A DNA stretch of 64,000 nucleotides from JBAZOO01 sp041648735. Its GTDB lineage: Bacteria; Verrucomicrobiota; Lentisphaeria; Oligosphaerales; CAITYL01. The translations under genes and the position numbers were made by a program. Below are positions 43,604 to 52,433 of the stretch, one piece after another (the stretch's first letter is position 1; each line of letters starts with the position of its first letter). The notes beneath the pieces were generated by a model, which ran no database searches, was not told where the DNA came from, and was given only the letters and a program-made list of their open reading frames with translations. The DNA is taken from positions 1 to 64,000 of the forward strand of contig JBAZOO010000008.1 in assembly GCA_041648735.1 (NCBI GenBank). The letters are read 5' to 3'.

Positions 43604-44845
43604 TCAGTTTCCTTCGGGGCGCTTGGCAAACACGGCCAGGAGGACCGCGTTTTCCGGTTTCATCATGGTTCCGTGCCCGAGCGGCGCCTGGCGGCGGACG
43701 GCGATCTCGAGAACTTCGCTTTCGGCGGCCGCCAGGATTCCGGCCAGGGCGGCCCGGGTTTCGTTCAGGATGGCGGCGGCCACCAGGACGCCGCCGGGAC
43801 GCAGGGCGGCGAAGGCCGCCGTTGCGATCTCCGCAATCTGGCTGCCGCCACCGCCGATGAACACCGCGTCCGGCGGGGGGAGCCGGGGGATGGCGGCGAG
43901 GATGTCCTCCTGGATGACGGTGATGCCGGCGCGGCCGAAGCGCTCCGCGTTGGCTTGGATCTGCCGGCAGCGCTCGGGCTTGCCTTCGACGGCATAGGCC
44001 CGCAAGCCTTCGCACAGGCCGGCCGCCTCGACCGCGACCGAGCCGCTCCCCGCCCCCAGGTCCCAGAGCACGCCGGGGCGCAGCCGCAGCTTGGCGAGGG
44101 CGACGGCGCGGATTTCGGGATGGGTGATCAGCCCGTGCTCGTGGTCGTAGGCGGCATCGGGGAGGCCGAGCGGCAGGGGCGGGGCCGTGGCGGCGCCCGG
44201 CGCGGACTCCGCGGGCGGCAGGAGCACGAGCATGGCGAGCGTGCCGACGGCCGGCTGCCGGGCCAGTTCGCCCAGGGACGCTTCGCGGAGGGTTTCGTCC
44301 GCGGCGCCCAGGTCCGCGGCGAGGGCGGCCGGGCGGCTGGCGGCGGCGGGATGCCGCTCCACGAGCGTGGCGGCGACCTGTTGCGGAGTCCGCACGCCGT
44401 CGCAGTAGACGATGGCGCTCGGGGCGCGCAGGATGCGTTCCCACGGCAGCGGCGCCTCGCGCCCGTGGACGCTGAAGAAGCGGGTGCCGTGCCAGGGCAG
44501 CTTCAGCCGGGCCAGGGCGGCTTGGGCGGCGGAGACGTTCGGCAGGATGGTCACCATTTCCGGGGGGAGCAGGCGGGTGAAGAGGCGGGCAATGCCAAAA
44601 AACAGCGGATCGCCGGATGCCAGCACGGCCACGCGCCGGCGGCGGGCGGACTCCGCCAGGGCGGCGGCGGCGGTGGCGGCGGCGTGGTCGAGGACGATGG
44701 TTTCGCCGGGGAACTCGGGGAACCAGGCCAGGAGGCGCTGGCCGCCGGCGAGGAGGTCGGCGGCTTCGACGGCCTGGCGGTGGCGCGGCGTCAGGTCGTC
44801 CGGGCCGAGGCCGCAGCCGATGATGGTGAGGTGGCCGGTGGTCAT
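43604..44845 (-). CDS. cbiET: CbiE-CbiT fusion, cobalt-precorrin C5,15-methyltransferase/decarboxylase (CobL)
   Basis: 413 residues from ATG 44845, which overlaps the hemL stop (ATGA). The first ~205 residues are a CbiE-type tetrapyrrole methylase (LTIIGCGLGPDDLTPRH, VLASGDPLFFGIARL, LPNVSAAQAALARL). From about 225 on is CbiT, a Rossmann-like methyltransferase/decarboxylase (LITHPEIRAVALAKLRL, LWDLGAGSGSVAVEAA, VFIGGGGSQ). It methylates C5 and C15 and removes the acetate carboxyl on ring C. The fusion corresponds to aerobic CobL and is common in other phyla too. Confidence 0.94.
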   Translation of the reverse strand: MTTGHLTIIGCGLGPDDLTPRHRQAVEAADLLAGGQRLLAWFPEFPGETIVLDHAAATAAAALAESARRRRVAVLASGDPLFFGIARLFTRLLPPEMVTILPNVSAAQAALARLKLPWHGTRFFSVHGREAPLPWERILRAPSAIVYCDGVRTPQQVAATLVERHPAAASRPAALAADLGAADETLREASLGELARQPAVGTLAMLVLLPPAESAPGAATAPPLPLGLPDAAYDHEHGLITHPEIRAVALAKLRLRPGVLWDLGAGSGSVAVEAAGLCEGLRAYAVEGKPERCRQIQANAERFGRAGITVIQEDILAAIPRLPPPDAVFIGGGGSQIAEIATAAFAALRPGGVLVAAAILNETRAALAGILAAAESEVLEIAVRRQAPLGHGTMMKPENAVLLAVFAKRPEGN

Positions 44846-46116
44846 GGCGTGAGGGCCTTTGCCGCGGCGGCGAGGAAGGTTTCGCTGTCGCGGTCGGTGT
44901 GCGCGGCCGAGACGAAGGCGACCTCGAATTGCGAGGGCGGGAGGTAGACCCCCTGGTCGAGCATGGCGTGGAAGAAGCGGGCGTGGGCGGCGGTGTCGGA
45001 GCGTTTGGCGTCGGCCAGGTTGTGGACGGGGCCGGCCTGGAAATAGATGGTGAACATGCCGCCGCGGCTGGCGATGTGCAGGTGGCGGCCGGCGGCGGCG
45101 GCGAGTTTGCGGAGTTCGCAGACCAGGTGCGTGGTCCGCGCCGCAATGGCGTCGTAGGGTGGCGTTTCGCGGAGGGCGCGCAGGGTTGCCAGGCCGGCGG
45201 CGACGGCAACGGGGTTGCCGCTGAGGGTTCCGGCTTGGTAGACGGGGCCGCAGGGCGCCAGTTTCTGCATGACCTCGCGCCGGCCGCCGACAGCGCCGAG
45301 GGGGAGGCCGCCGCCGGCGATCTTGCCGAGGCAGGTCAGGTCCGGCGTGATGCCACACAGGGCGCCGAAGCTGGTGGGGGCGAGGCGGAAGCCGGTGATG
45401 ACCTCGTCGAAGATCAGGAGTGCGCCGGTGCGGTCGGCCACGGCGCGGAGGCCGGCGAGGAAGCCGGGGAGCGGTTCGACCAGCCCCATGTTGCCGGCGA
45501 TCGGTTCGACGATGATGGCGGCGAGGTCGGCGCCATGGCGGCTGGCGATGTCGGCCACGGCGGCGGCATCGTTGTAGGGGGCGACGAGCACGTCTTCGAC
45601 GGCACCGGGACAGACGCCGGCGGAAGCGGCCAGGCCGTGGGTCAGCAGGCCGCTGCCGGCGGCGACCAGCAGGTAGTCGGCGTGGCCGTGGTAGCAGCCA
45701 TCGAACTTGAGGATCTTGCGGCGGCCGGTGTGGCCGCGGGCCAGGCGCAACGCGGTCATGGTCGCTTCGGTGCCGGAGCTGACCAGGCGGACCTGGTCCA
45801 GGCCGGGAATGGCAGCGCAGAGCTGTTCGGCGAACTCGACCTCGCCGGGGGTGTTGATGCCGAAGGTCGTGCCCAGGGCGGCGGCGCGGCAGACGGCTTC
45901 GACCACGCGCGGGTCGGCATGGCCGAGGATGAGCGGTCCCCAGGAGCCGCAGAAGTCGAGCAGCTCGCGGCCTTCGACGGTGGTGAGGCGGGCGCCCTGC
46001 CCCGCGGCGACATAGACGGGGGTGCCGCCGACGGCGCCAAAGGCGCGGACGGGGCTGTTGACGCCGCCCGGAATGACCTTGAGGGCGCGGGCGAAGAGGG
46101 TTGCGGAGTCCGGCAT
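44842..46116 (-). CDS. hemL: glutamate-1-semialdehyde 2,1-aminomutase HemL
   Basis: 424 residues from ATG 46116 (AGGAA 8 bases ahead). Hallmarks are VIPGGVNSPVRAFGAVGGTP, VSSGTEATMTALRLARG, KFDGCYHGHAD, IFDEVITGFR and the PLP-lysine segment CLGKIAGGGLPLGAVGG. It converts glutamate-1-semialdehyde to 5-aminolevulinate, the second step of the C5 pathway. Its place inside the corrin operon, between hemB and cbiET, indicates that this tetrapyrrole supply is dedicated to cobamide synthesis. Confidence 0.95.
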   Translation of the reverse strand: MPDSATLFARALKVIPGGVNSPVRAFGAVGGTPVYVAAGQGARLTTVEGRELLDFCGSWGPLILGHADPRVVEAVCRAAALGTTFGINTPGEVEFAEQLCAAIPGLDQVRLVSSGTEATMTALRLARGHTGRRKILKFDGCYHGHADYLLVAAGSGLLTHGLAASAGVCPGAVEDVLVAPYNDAAAVADIASRHGADLAAIIVEPIAGNMGLVEPLPGFLAGLRAVADRTGALLIFDEVITGFRLAPTSFGALCGITPDLTCLGKIAGGGLPLGAVGGRREVMQKLAPCGPVYQAGTLSGNPVAVAAGLATLRALRETPPYDAIAARTTHLVCELRKLAAAAGRHLHIASRGGMFTIYFQAGPVHNLADAKRSDTAAHARFFHAMLDQGVYLPPSQFEVAFVSAAHTDRDSETFLAAAAKALTP

Positions 46117-46419
46117 GGCGTGGTTCCTGTATTTGTTACCCACAAATCTTCACAAATCTTCACAAATCTTTTTGCCCACGAAACACACGAAAGAACACGA
46201 AAAAAGCCGAACCGAGTTTACCCACAGCGCCGCAAGGCGGCACGGGCGGCCAAAGGCCGCAGCGAAGCGTCAAATCTGCACAAATCCGCACAAATCCTTT
46301 TGCCCACCAAACACCCGAAACCGCACGAAAGCTTCAAATCCCCACCGCGGAGATTTGTGGGCTAAAAATCTTCGCTCGAACTTCGTGTCCTTCGTGGCGC
46401 TCGTGGTGAATCATCCGGT
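46117..46419. repeat. operon-internal spacer with 10-bp and 46-bp repeat units
   Basis: Three exact tandem copies of CACAAATCTT occupy 46141-46170. A 46-bp unit beginning CCCACGAAACACACGAAAGA at 46175-46220 is the same as the tandem unit at 47425-47542, on the other side of hemB. Further CACAAATC and TTCGTG motifs continue to about 46412, and AGATTTGTGGG at 46342 onward is inverted relative to the first array. No gene. Confidence 0.85.
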
Positions 46420-47406
46420 TCAGGGTTGGAGCAGCTCGCGGTAGCGCAGGGCCCAATAGGAGATGAAGATGTCGGTGCCGGCGCGGGCCAGGGCGAAGAT
46501 GGCTTCGCGGACCATGGCCCGGAGGTCGCCATAGCCTTTTTCGGCGGCGGCGTGGAGCATGGCGTATTCGCCGCTGACGTTGTAGGCGGCCAGCGGGAGG
46601 GCGGTGTTTTTGCGGAGTTCGCAGATGACGTCGAGGTAGAACAGCGCCGGCTTGACCATGAGGATGTCGGCGCCCTCGGCGGCGTCGGCGGCGGCTTCGC
46701 GCAGGGCGGTGCGGAGGTCGCGATAGTCGGCCTGGTAGCCGGAGCGGTCGCCGTGGCCGGGGGCGGAGCCGGCGGCGTCGCGGAAGGGGCCGTACATGGC
46801 GGAGGCGAACTTGGTGGAGTAGCTCATGAGGAGGCGGTCGGCGAAGCCGGCGGCGTCGAGGGCGGTGCGGATGGCCTGGACCTGGCCGTCCATCATGGCG
46901 CTGGGGGCGACACCGGCGGCGCCGGCGGCGGCATGGCAGAGGGCCATGCGGGCGAGGGCGTCGAGGGCGCGGTCGTTGCGGGCAGCCGGGGTGGCAGCGG
47001 GCAATTCGCAGTGGCCGTCGCTGGTGTAGGCGCAGATGCAGACGTCGGTGAAGAGCTGGAGGTCGGGGAAGTCGGCGCGGAGGGTGCGCAGCGCCTGGGG
47101 GACGAGCCCCTCGGGATCGGCGGCGGCGGCGGCGTCCGGCGACTTGGCGGCGGGCGGCGGCACGCCGAAGAGCAGCAGGGTGCGCACGCCCTGGCCGGCG
47201 ACGGCGGCGGCGACTTCGCCCAGGCGGTCAACGCTCCAGCGGTGCTGGCCGGGCATGGTGGGGATTTCCGCCTTGACGCCGCGGCCGGCGGTGACGAAGA
47301 CCGGATAGATGAAGCGTTCCGGCCCGGGCATGGGCAGGGCGAGCATGTCGCGGATGGCGGGCGAACTCCGCAGGCGCCGCAGGCGGGTGATGGGGAAGGT
47401 GGTCAT
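46420..47406 (-). CDS. hemB: porphobilinogen synthase HemB (5-aminolevulinate dehydratase)
   Basis: 328 residues from ATG 47406. Conserved landmarks: PVFVTAGRGVKAEIPTMPG, the zinc-type cysteine cluster in DVCICAYTSDGHC, VAPSAMMDGQVQAIR, the Schiff-base lysines in YSTKFASAMYGPFRDAAGS and LMVKPALFYLDVI, and YNVSGEYAML. It condenses two 5-aminolevulinates to porphobilinogen. The ribosome site is weak (TTGGA 5 bases ahead); a TTG three codons upstream is an alternative start. Repeat-filled spacers lie on both sides. Confidence 0.95.
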   Translation of the reverse strand: MTTFPITRLRRLRSSPAIRDMLALPMPGPERFIYPVFVTAGRGVKAEIPTMPGQHRWSVDRLGEVAAAVAGQGVRTLLLFGVPPPAAKSPDAAAAADPEGLVPQALRTLRADFPDLQLFTDVCICAYTSDGHCELPAATPAARNDRALDALARMALCHAAAGAAGVAPSAMMDGQVQAIRTALDAAGFADRLLMSYSTKFASAMYGPFRDAAGSAPGHGDRSGYQADYRDLRTALREAAADAAEGADILMVKPALFYLDVICELRKNTALPLAAYNVSGEYAMLHAAAEKGYGDLRAMVREAIFALARAGTDIFISYWALRYRELLQP

Positions 47407-47646
47407 GATTTCCAATTCTTTTTACCCACGAAACACACGAAAGAACACGAAAAAATCCGAACCAGTTTTGCCCACGAAACACACGAAAGAACACGAAAAA
47501 ATCCGAACCAGTTTTGCCCACGAAACACACGAAAGAACACGAATTGCCGCAAAAGCAGTAAGGGGCTGAGCGCTGTTTTTTTGGCGTGGTTTCGGGTGTT
47601 TCGTGGGGGAAAAATCTACACCCGTTTTCGAATTGGCCGATGGAAT
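47407..47646. repeat. 46-bp tandem repeat array with inverted partial copy
   Basis: The unit starting CCCACGAAACACACGAAAGA is tandemly repeated at 47425-47470, 47471-47516 and 47517-47542 (last copy partial), with an exact 46-bp period. An inverted partial copy (TTCGGGTGTTTCGTGGGG) lies at about 47588-47606 and could pair with the last unit. The array sits between the hemCD-type gene and hemB. Confidence 0.9.
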
Positions 47647-49791
47647 TTAGGAAGGCTGGTTCAATTTGGGGGCGGTCCAGTGGCCGGCGAGGGCGAGGGC
47701 ACAGCTTGGGAGCGAGGCTTCGCCGGCCGTGAGGATGGTGCGTCCCGGGAAATGCTCGGCCAGGGCGGCGGCAGTGGGGGCGCCGATGGCACAGGCGACG
47801 CGGCCGGCCAAGGCGGCGGGGCCGAAGTTGGCGGCAAAGGCGTGGACGGTGGAGGCGCTGGTGAAGATGGCGGCCTCCGCCGGCGGCAGGTGCGGGTGGC
47901 GGATGGGGCGGTTGGCGTAGAAGTCGGCGTCGGCCACGGTGGCGCCCCTGGCGCGGAGGAAGCGCGGGAGCGCGTCGCTGGCGAGGTTCGAGCGCAGCCG
48001 GAGGATCTTCCAGCCGTCCAGCGGGGTGTCGGCGAGGGCTTCCATGAGGCCGTCGGCGCCGAAGTTTGTCGGCGGGGCGATGTCGGGTTGGATGCCGCGG
48101 GTGCGGAAGACGTGGGCGGTGCCTTCGCCGCAGACCATGAGCTTGGGGAGGCGGCGCAAATCCAGGGCGGCGTCGGCGCAGGCGTCGAGGAAGAGGCGGG
48201 CGGCGGTGGGGGAGGTGAGGAGGAGGCAGTCGTAGCCGGGGGCGGTGCGGACGATTTCGCTGGCCCGTGAGGACGGCAGAAGCTCGATCATGGGCAGGGG
48301 GATGCAGCGGCCGCCGTGGCGCTCGATGGCGGCAGTGGCGGCGGCGGTTCCGGCGGCGGCGCCGCAATGGAGGACGCGGACGTTTTCGAGCGGGGCGTGG
48401 GTGCGGAAGCGGAAGCGAGGGTGCGCGGGTTCGCCGATGACGAGCAGGGCGGGGGCGGCGTCCGCGGAGTCCGCGGGGGCGGCGGGACGGCTGGCGAAGT
48501 CTTGCAGGGTGCCGTCGGCAATGTGTTGCGCGGGGGTGCCGGCGTCGTGGATGAGGGCGACGGGCGTGTCGGGCGGAAAGCCTTCGGCAAGAGCCTGTTG
48601 CGCCAGTTGTGGCGCGACGGTTGCCGCCATGTAGAGGATTTGCGGCAGGCGCAGCCGTTCGGTGGGCGGGAGCGGCGCGAAGTGCGCGCTGCCGGCGCGG
48701 CGCGGGGTCATGACGGCAAAGCCGCGGGCGCTGCCGCGGCGGGTGGGGAGGATGCCGGTGGCGGCGGCGGCGACGGTGAGCGCGCCGACGCCGGGGAGGA
48801 CGCGGAAGGGAAGCTGTTCCTGCTGGAGGGCGTCCACTTCCTCGGCGAGGCGGCCGAAGACGGTGGGGTCGCCGCCCTTGAGGCGGACGGTGCGCCAGCC
48901 CTGTTTGGCGCCGGCGACGAGGCGGGCGCAGATTTCCGCCTGGGGCACGGAGTGGCGGCCGGTGCGTTTGCCGACGGCGACGCGCAAAGCGGTGGCGGGG
49001 AGGGCGTCGAGGAGGGCGTCGGGGATCAAGGCGTCGTACAGGCAGACCTCGCAGTCGCGGAGGGCGTCGAGGGTGGCGGTGGTGGCGTTGGCGGCGCTGC
49101 CGGTGCCGGCGCCGGCGAGGATGACGGGCGGGAGGAAGAGGTTGCGGAGGGCAAGGAAACGGGAGTCGCCGCGGCGGAAGGTGAGGGCGAGGCTGCCTTG
49201 GGCGTCGGGGACGGCGAGCTGGTCGCGGGGGATGTATTCGTGGATGCGGTGGGCGAGGCCGAGGCGGTGGAGGGCGGCGGCGGCCATGACGATGAGGCCG
49301 TAGTCGTGGCGGTCCAACTGGGCCAGCCGTTCCTCGATGTTGCCGCGGATGGGGGCGAGTTCGGCGGCGGGGAAGCGTTGGCGGCAATACTCCTCGCGGC
49401 GGTGGCTGCTGACGCCGATGCGGCAAGGGCCCTTGGGGAGGGCGGTGGCGTCGGCGGGGAGGACGAGGGCGTCGCGGGGGTCTTCGCGCCAGGGCAGCCA
49501 GAAGCAATCGAGGCCGGCGGGGAGCGGGTCGGGGAGATCCTTGGCGCTGTGGAGGGCGCAGTCGAGGTCGCCGCGGCTGATGGCCTCGTCCAGGTCGCGG
49601 GAGAAGAAGTCGGCGGGGCTGGTGCGCAGGTCGGTGGCGCGGTCGCGGTCGCCGGGGGTGGTGAGGACGACGGTCTCGAAGCTGAGGCCTGGCAGGGGTG
49701 CCGCGAGGCGGGCGAGGGCGGCGCGCGTTTGCCGCCGCGCCAGGTTACTGCCCCGGGTTCCCGCCCTGAAAACTGGCAATGAGTCGGTCAT
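47647..49791 (-). CDS. hemCD: triple fusion HemC (domains I-II only) - SUMT (CobA) - HemD
   Basis: 714 residues. Residues 1-218 are hydroxymethylbilane synthase: GTRGSNLARRQT, FFSRDLDEA, HSAKDLPDPLP with the catalytic Asp85, IGVSSHRREEYC, IRGNIEERLAQLD and AAALHRLGL. The chain then passes at about residue 221 straight into uroporphyrinogen-III methyltransferase (VILAGAGTGSA, VGKRTGRHSVPQAEI, RLKGGDPTVFGRLAEEV), and ~468-714 is uroporphyrinogen-III synthase (ending LAGHWTAPKLNQ). The usual HemC third domain, with the cysteine that holds the dipyrromethane cofactor, is missing. Start ATG 49791 (AAGGA ahead) lies 46 bp inside the end of the SirC-HemA gene. The chain converts porphobilinogen to precorrin-2. 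Confidence 0.9.
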   Translation of the reverse strand: MTDSLPVFRAGTRGSNLARRQTRAALARLAAPLPGLSFETVVLTTPGDRDRATDLRTSPADFFSRDLDEAISRGDLDCALHSAKDLPDPLPAGLDCFWLPWREDPRDALVLPADATALPKGPCRIGVSSHRREEYCRQRFPAAELAPIRGNIEERLAQLDRHDYGLIVMAAAALHRLGLAHRIHEYIPRDQLAVPDAQGSLALTFRRGDSRFLALRNLFLPPVILAGAGTGSAANATTATLDALRDCEVCLYDALIPDALLDALPATALRVAVGKRTGRHSVPQAEICARLVAGAKQGWRTVRLKGGDPTVFGRLAEEVDALQQEQLPFRVLPGVGALTVAAAATGILPTRRGSARGFAVMTPRRAGSAHFAPLPPTERLRLPQILYMAATVAPQLAQQALAEGFPPDTPVALIHDAGTPAQHIADGTLQDFASRPAAPADSADAAPALLVIGEPAHPRFRFRTHAPLENVRVLHCGAAAGTAAATAAIERHGGRCIPLPMIELLPSSRASEIVRTAPGYDCLLLTSPTAARLFLDACADAALDLRRLPKLMVCGEGTAHVFRTRGIQPDIAPPTNFGADGLMEALADTPLDGWKILRLRSNLASDALPRFLRARGATVADADFYANRPIRHPHLPPAEAAIFTSASTVHAFAANFGPAALAGRVACAIGAPTAAALAEHFPGRTILTAGEASLPSCALALAGHWTAPKLNQPS

Positions 49792-51259
49792 ACATTTCCT
49801 TGTGGGCGGCGGCGATGGCGGCGGCGCGGCCGAGGGTGTGTTCGAGATCCACCCCTTCGCGGCGGTGCCAGTGCTTGAGGCCGTCGAGGTCAAGAATGGT
49901 GACGGGGGCGGCGGCGGCCAGGTCGGGGGCGACGTTGCGCGGGGTGGCGAGGTCGAGGATGCAGGTGGTCCGGCCGCGGTTGAAGAAGGGGGCGTGGGCG
50001 GCGTGGAGGACTGGCTCCGGGCTGGCGGTGGCGCAGACGACGGCCTCGGCGGCGGCCAGGCGTTGGGGCAGTTCGCGCAGGTCGAAGAGGGTGATGGCGC
50101 CGGCGGCGGCGCCGGGGGGCGGTTCGGGCCGCTGGCGGTGGTAGCACCAGTCCACCGGGACGCCGGCGGCGGCGAGGTTGGCGACGAGGGCGCGGCCGAC
50201 GACGCCGCTGCCGACGACGAGGGTGCGGCGCGGGTTTCCATTCCCGCCGGCCGGTTCCGCGCGCAGGTAGCGCAGGCAGAGGTCCTCGATCTCGCAGGCA
50301 TGGAAAAGCCCCTCCGTTTCCTGGCGGATTTCCTTGCTGACGTGGAGGGCCGAGGAGAGCCACTGCTCCAGCATCGCGCCGGCCCAGCCGCGGCGGGCGG
50401 CGCTGGCCTGCGCCTCCTTGAGCTGGGCGACAATGTGTTTTTCGCCAGGGGTTTGCGAGAGCAGCCCGGCGGCGACCGTGGCGGCATGGCTGAAGGCGTC
50501 GAAGCCGCGCTTGAGGTAGAAGCCGGCGGCGGGCAGGCGGTCGAAGCCCAGGAGGCGGAGGATGGCGCGCTCCAGCCCGGCGGCGGCGCCGGCCACGGCA
50601 TGGAGTTCGATGCGGTTGCAGGTGTTGAGGATGGCGAATTCGTGGAGCCCCCAGAGTTGCGCGAGCATCTCGCCGGTCTCCTCGAAGCGGCGGCCCGTGA
50701 GATGGAACGGCTCGCGCTCCTCCAGCGGCAGATGTTCGTGGCTGGTGCCGACGACGAGGAGGTCGGCGGTCTCCACCAGCGCCAGGTGCTTGGCCAGGCT
50801 GTCCTTGACCAGCCGCGCCCGCCGGCAGGACTTGCCGCCGGTGGAGACGGCGACGACCACGCCGTCGGTGCGGAAGGTGGCGGGAGTGACGAAGGCGCCG
50901 TCCGGCCAGTTCTCGTCAATGCCGCAGGCCAGCACGCCCCGCTGCCGGCAAAGGGCCAGGATTTCCCGGTTGACGCCGCGGTCGGCGGTGGCGGCGAAGA
51001 CCAGGAAGCGCCCCTCGACGTCGGCGGGAATGAATTTCCGGGGGATATGGCCGACGGCCCCTTGTCCGGCCAGCGCGGCCAGTTCCGGGTGCAGGTCGGG
51101 GCTGACCACCGTGACCTGGGCGGCGGCCTCCAGGAGCAGGCGGACCTTGCGCAGGCCGACGCGGCCGCCGCCGACCACCAGGGCCGGCTTCCCGGCCGCC
51201 AGGAGGCTGACGGGGAAGACCGGTTTCTTCACGTTGCCAGTGGGGGTCAGTTCAGCCAT
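49745..51259 (-). CDS. hemA: fusion of precorrin-2 dehydrogenase (SirC) and glutamyl-tRNA reductase (HemA)
   Basis: 504 residues from ATG 51259 (GAGG ahead). Residues ~12-150 are a CysG-N/Met8-type NAD-binding domain (ALVVGGGRVGLRKVRLLLE, FAATADRGVNREI, STGGKSCRRARLVKD), which oxidises precorrin-2 to sirohydrochlorin. Residues ~160-504 are glutamyl-tRNA reductase with the catalytic cysteine in LNTCNRIELHAV, AQLKEAQ, a second Rossmann domain (TLVVGSGVVGRALVANL) and DLATPRNVAPD. It thus couples the first step of the C5 pathway with a much later step. The conserved GTCNR-like motif is LNTCNR. The gene overlaps cbiD at its start and the HemC fusion at its end. Confidence 0.92.
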   Translation of the reverse strand: MAELTPTGNVKKPVFPVSLLAAGKPALVVGGGRVGLRKVRLLLEAAAQVTVVSPDLHPELAALAGQGAVGHIPRKFIPADVEGRFLVFAATADRGVNREILALCRQRGVLACGIDENWPDGAFVTPATFRTDGVVVAVSTGGKSCRRARLVKDSLAKHLALVETADLLVVGTSHEHLPLEEREPFHLTGRRFEETGEMLAQLWGLHEFAILNTCNRIELHAVAGAAAGLERAILRLLGFDRLPAAGFYLKRGFDAFSHAATVAAGLLSQTPGEKHIVAQLKEAQASAARRGWAGAMLEQWLSSALHVSKEIRQETEGLFHACEIEDLCLRYLRAEPAGGNGNPRRTLVVGSGVVGRALVANLAAAGVPVDWCYHRQRPEPPPGAAAGAITLFDLRELPQRLAAAEAVVCATASPEPVLHAAHAPFFNRGRTTCILDLATPRNVAPDLAAAAPVTILDLDGLKHWHRREGVDLEHTLGRAAAIAAAHKEMYDRLIASFQGGNPGQ

Positions 51260-52350
51260 GTGGCGTCCTCGCTGGAGAGGGTTTTGATTTCGATTTCCAG
51301 CCCCGGCGCCCAGGCGGCGAGGGTTTGCCGTGCCTGTCGGGTGAGGATGCGGATGGCGGCGGCGGCGTCCGCGGCGTCGAGGCGCGCCAGGCATTCACGG
51401 ACGCTGCGGGCGGCCTGGCAGGCCGCGGCGGCCGGGGGTGGGAGTCCGCCGGCGACCAGCCGCTCCAGCAACTCGGGCACCGCCAGCGCCACCTGGTGCG
51501 CATGGGTGTTCGCCAGTTCCAGCGCATATTTGGCGAGCTTGCCCGGCATGGAGCAGACGACCACCTTGGTGAAGCCGGCTTCGGCGGCGAGCTGGAGCGT
51601 GTCGCGGATGAAGTCGCCGAAACGGATGAAGGCGACCTCGGGAAGCGCCGGATAGGCCTGGCGGGCGGCGGCGTGGGTGCGGCCGCCGGTGACGAGGACG
51701 GCTTCCCGGCAGCCCTCCCGGCGCGCCCCGCGCAGGAGGATCTCGATGGTCCGGATGTAGGCGCGGTTCGAGCAGGGGACGACAATGCCGGAGGAGCCGA
51801 GGATGCTGAGGCCGCCGACCACGCCCAGGGTGGGGTTCAGCGTCTTGGCGGCCAGGGCTTCGCCGTTGTCAATGCCGATCTCCGCCAGCCAGAGTTGCGG
51901 GGCGCGCGCCAGCCCCGCCCGCGCCAGGTTTTCGACAATCATCCGCCGCGGGCCGGGATTGACCGCCCATTTGCCGGCGGGGACATCGAGCCCCGGACGC
52001 GAGACCCGGCCGACGCCGGCGCCGGCGCGGATGGCCAGGGTTGCGCCGGCACAGGCTTCGAGGTGGTCCTCCGGGCGCAGTTCGGCGGCCGTGGCGGGGC
52101 GGAGCTGCGTCCGGATGACGGCGTGGTTGGTGATGTCAATGTCGTCGCCGGCATCCTTGGTGGCCCAGGCGGTCGCGCCGGGGCCCTCCAGGCGGCGGGC
52201 GCCATCCACGTTCACGCGGCGGACGCGCCCGTCCGGGAAGGCCAGGGCCACGCGGGCGGCGGGGCGGCGGCCGTGCAGGCAGCGCCAGGCCGCGACGGCG
52301 GTGGCGGCGGCATAGGCGCCGGTGGTGAAGCCTGTCCGTAGGCGGGTCAT
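51247..52350 (-). CDS. cbiD: cobalt-precorrin-5B C1-methyltransferase CbiD
   Basis: 367 residues from ATG 52350. Family signatures: LRTGFTTGAYAAATAVAAW, KDAGDDIDITNHAVI, GAGVGRVSRPGLDVPAGKWA, VNPGPRRMI, NPTLGVVGGLSILGSSGIV and CSMPGKLAKYALELANTHAH. CbiD defines the anaerobic, cobalt-early pathway. No good ribosome site precedes this ATG; a GTG at 52395 in the same frame is an alternative but lies in repeat-like sequence. The 83-bp spacer upstream (52351-52433) contains AGAGGGCACGGAG and AGAGGGCGCGG, again a short-period repeat. Confidence 0.93.
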   Translation of the reverse strand: MTRLRTGFTTGAYAAATAVAAWRCLHGRRPAARVALAFPDGRVRRVNVDGARRLEGPGATAWATKDAGDDIDITNHAVIRTQLRPATAAELRPEDHLEACAGATLAIRAGAGVGRVSRPGLDVPAGKWAVNPGPRRMIVENLARAGLARAPQLWLAEIGIDNGEALAAKTLNPTLGVVGGLSILGSSGIVVPCSNRAYIRTIEILLRGARREGCREAVLVTGGRTHAAARQAYPALPEVAFIRFGDFIRDTLQLAAEAGFTKVVVCSMPGKLAKYALELANTHAHQVALAVPELLERLVAGGLPPPAAAACQAARSVRECLARLDAADAAAAIRILTRQARQTLAAWAPGLEIEIKTLSSEDATWLN

Positions 52351-52433
52351 GGGGGGTTGGCCGGAATGATTCACCAGAGTGGTCTCAGAGGGCACGGAGA
52401 AGGTCAGAGGGCGCGGTTCATGAATGGATCCGG

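Noticed and set aside
47425..47542. CRISPR array
   Set aside because: The 46-bp units are contiguous tandem repeats without unique spacers, and no cas gene is present.
46141..47569. peptides of the NTRKNTK / HETHERT type in the repeat arrays
   Set aside because: Translations of the CACGAA repeats; compositionally artificial and widespread as spurious proteins.
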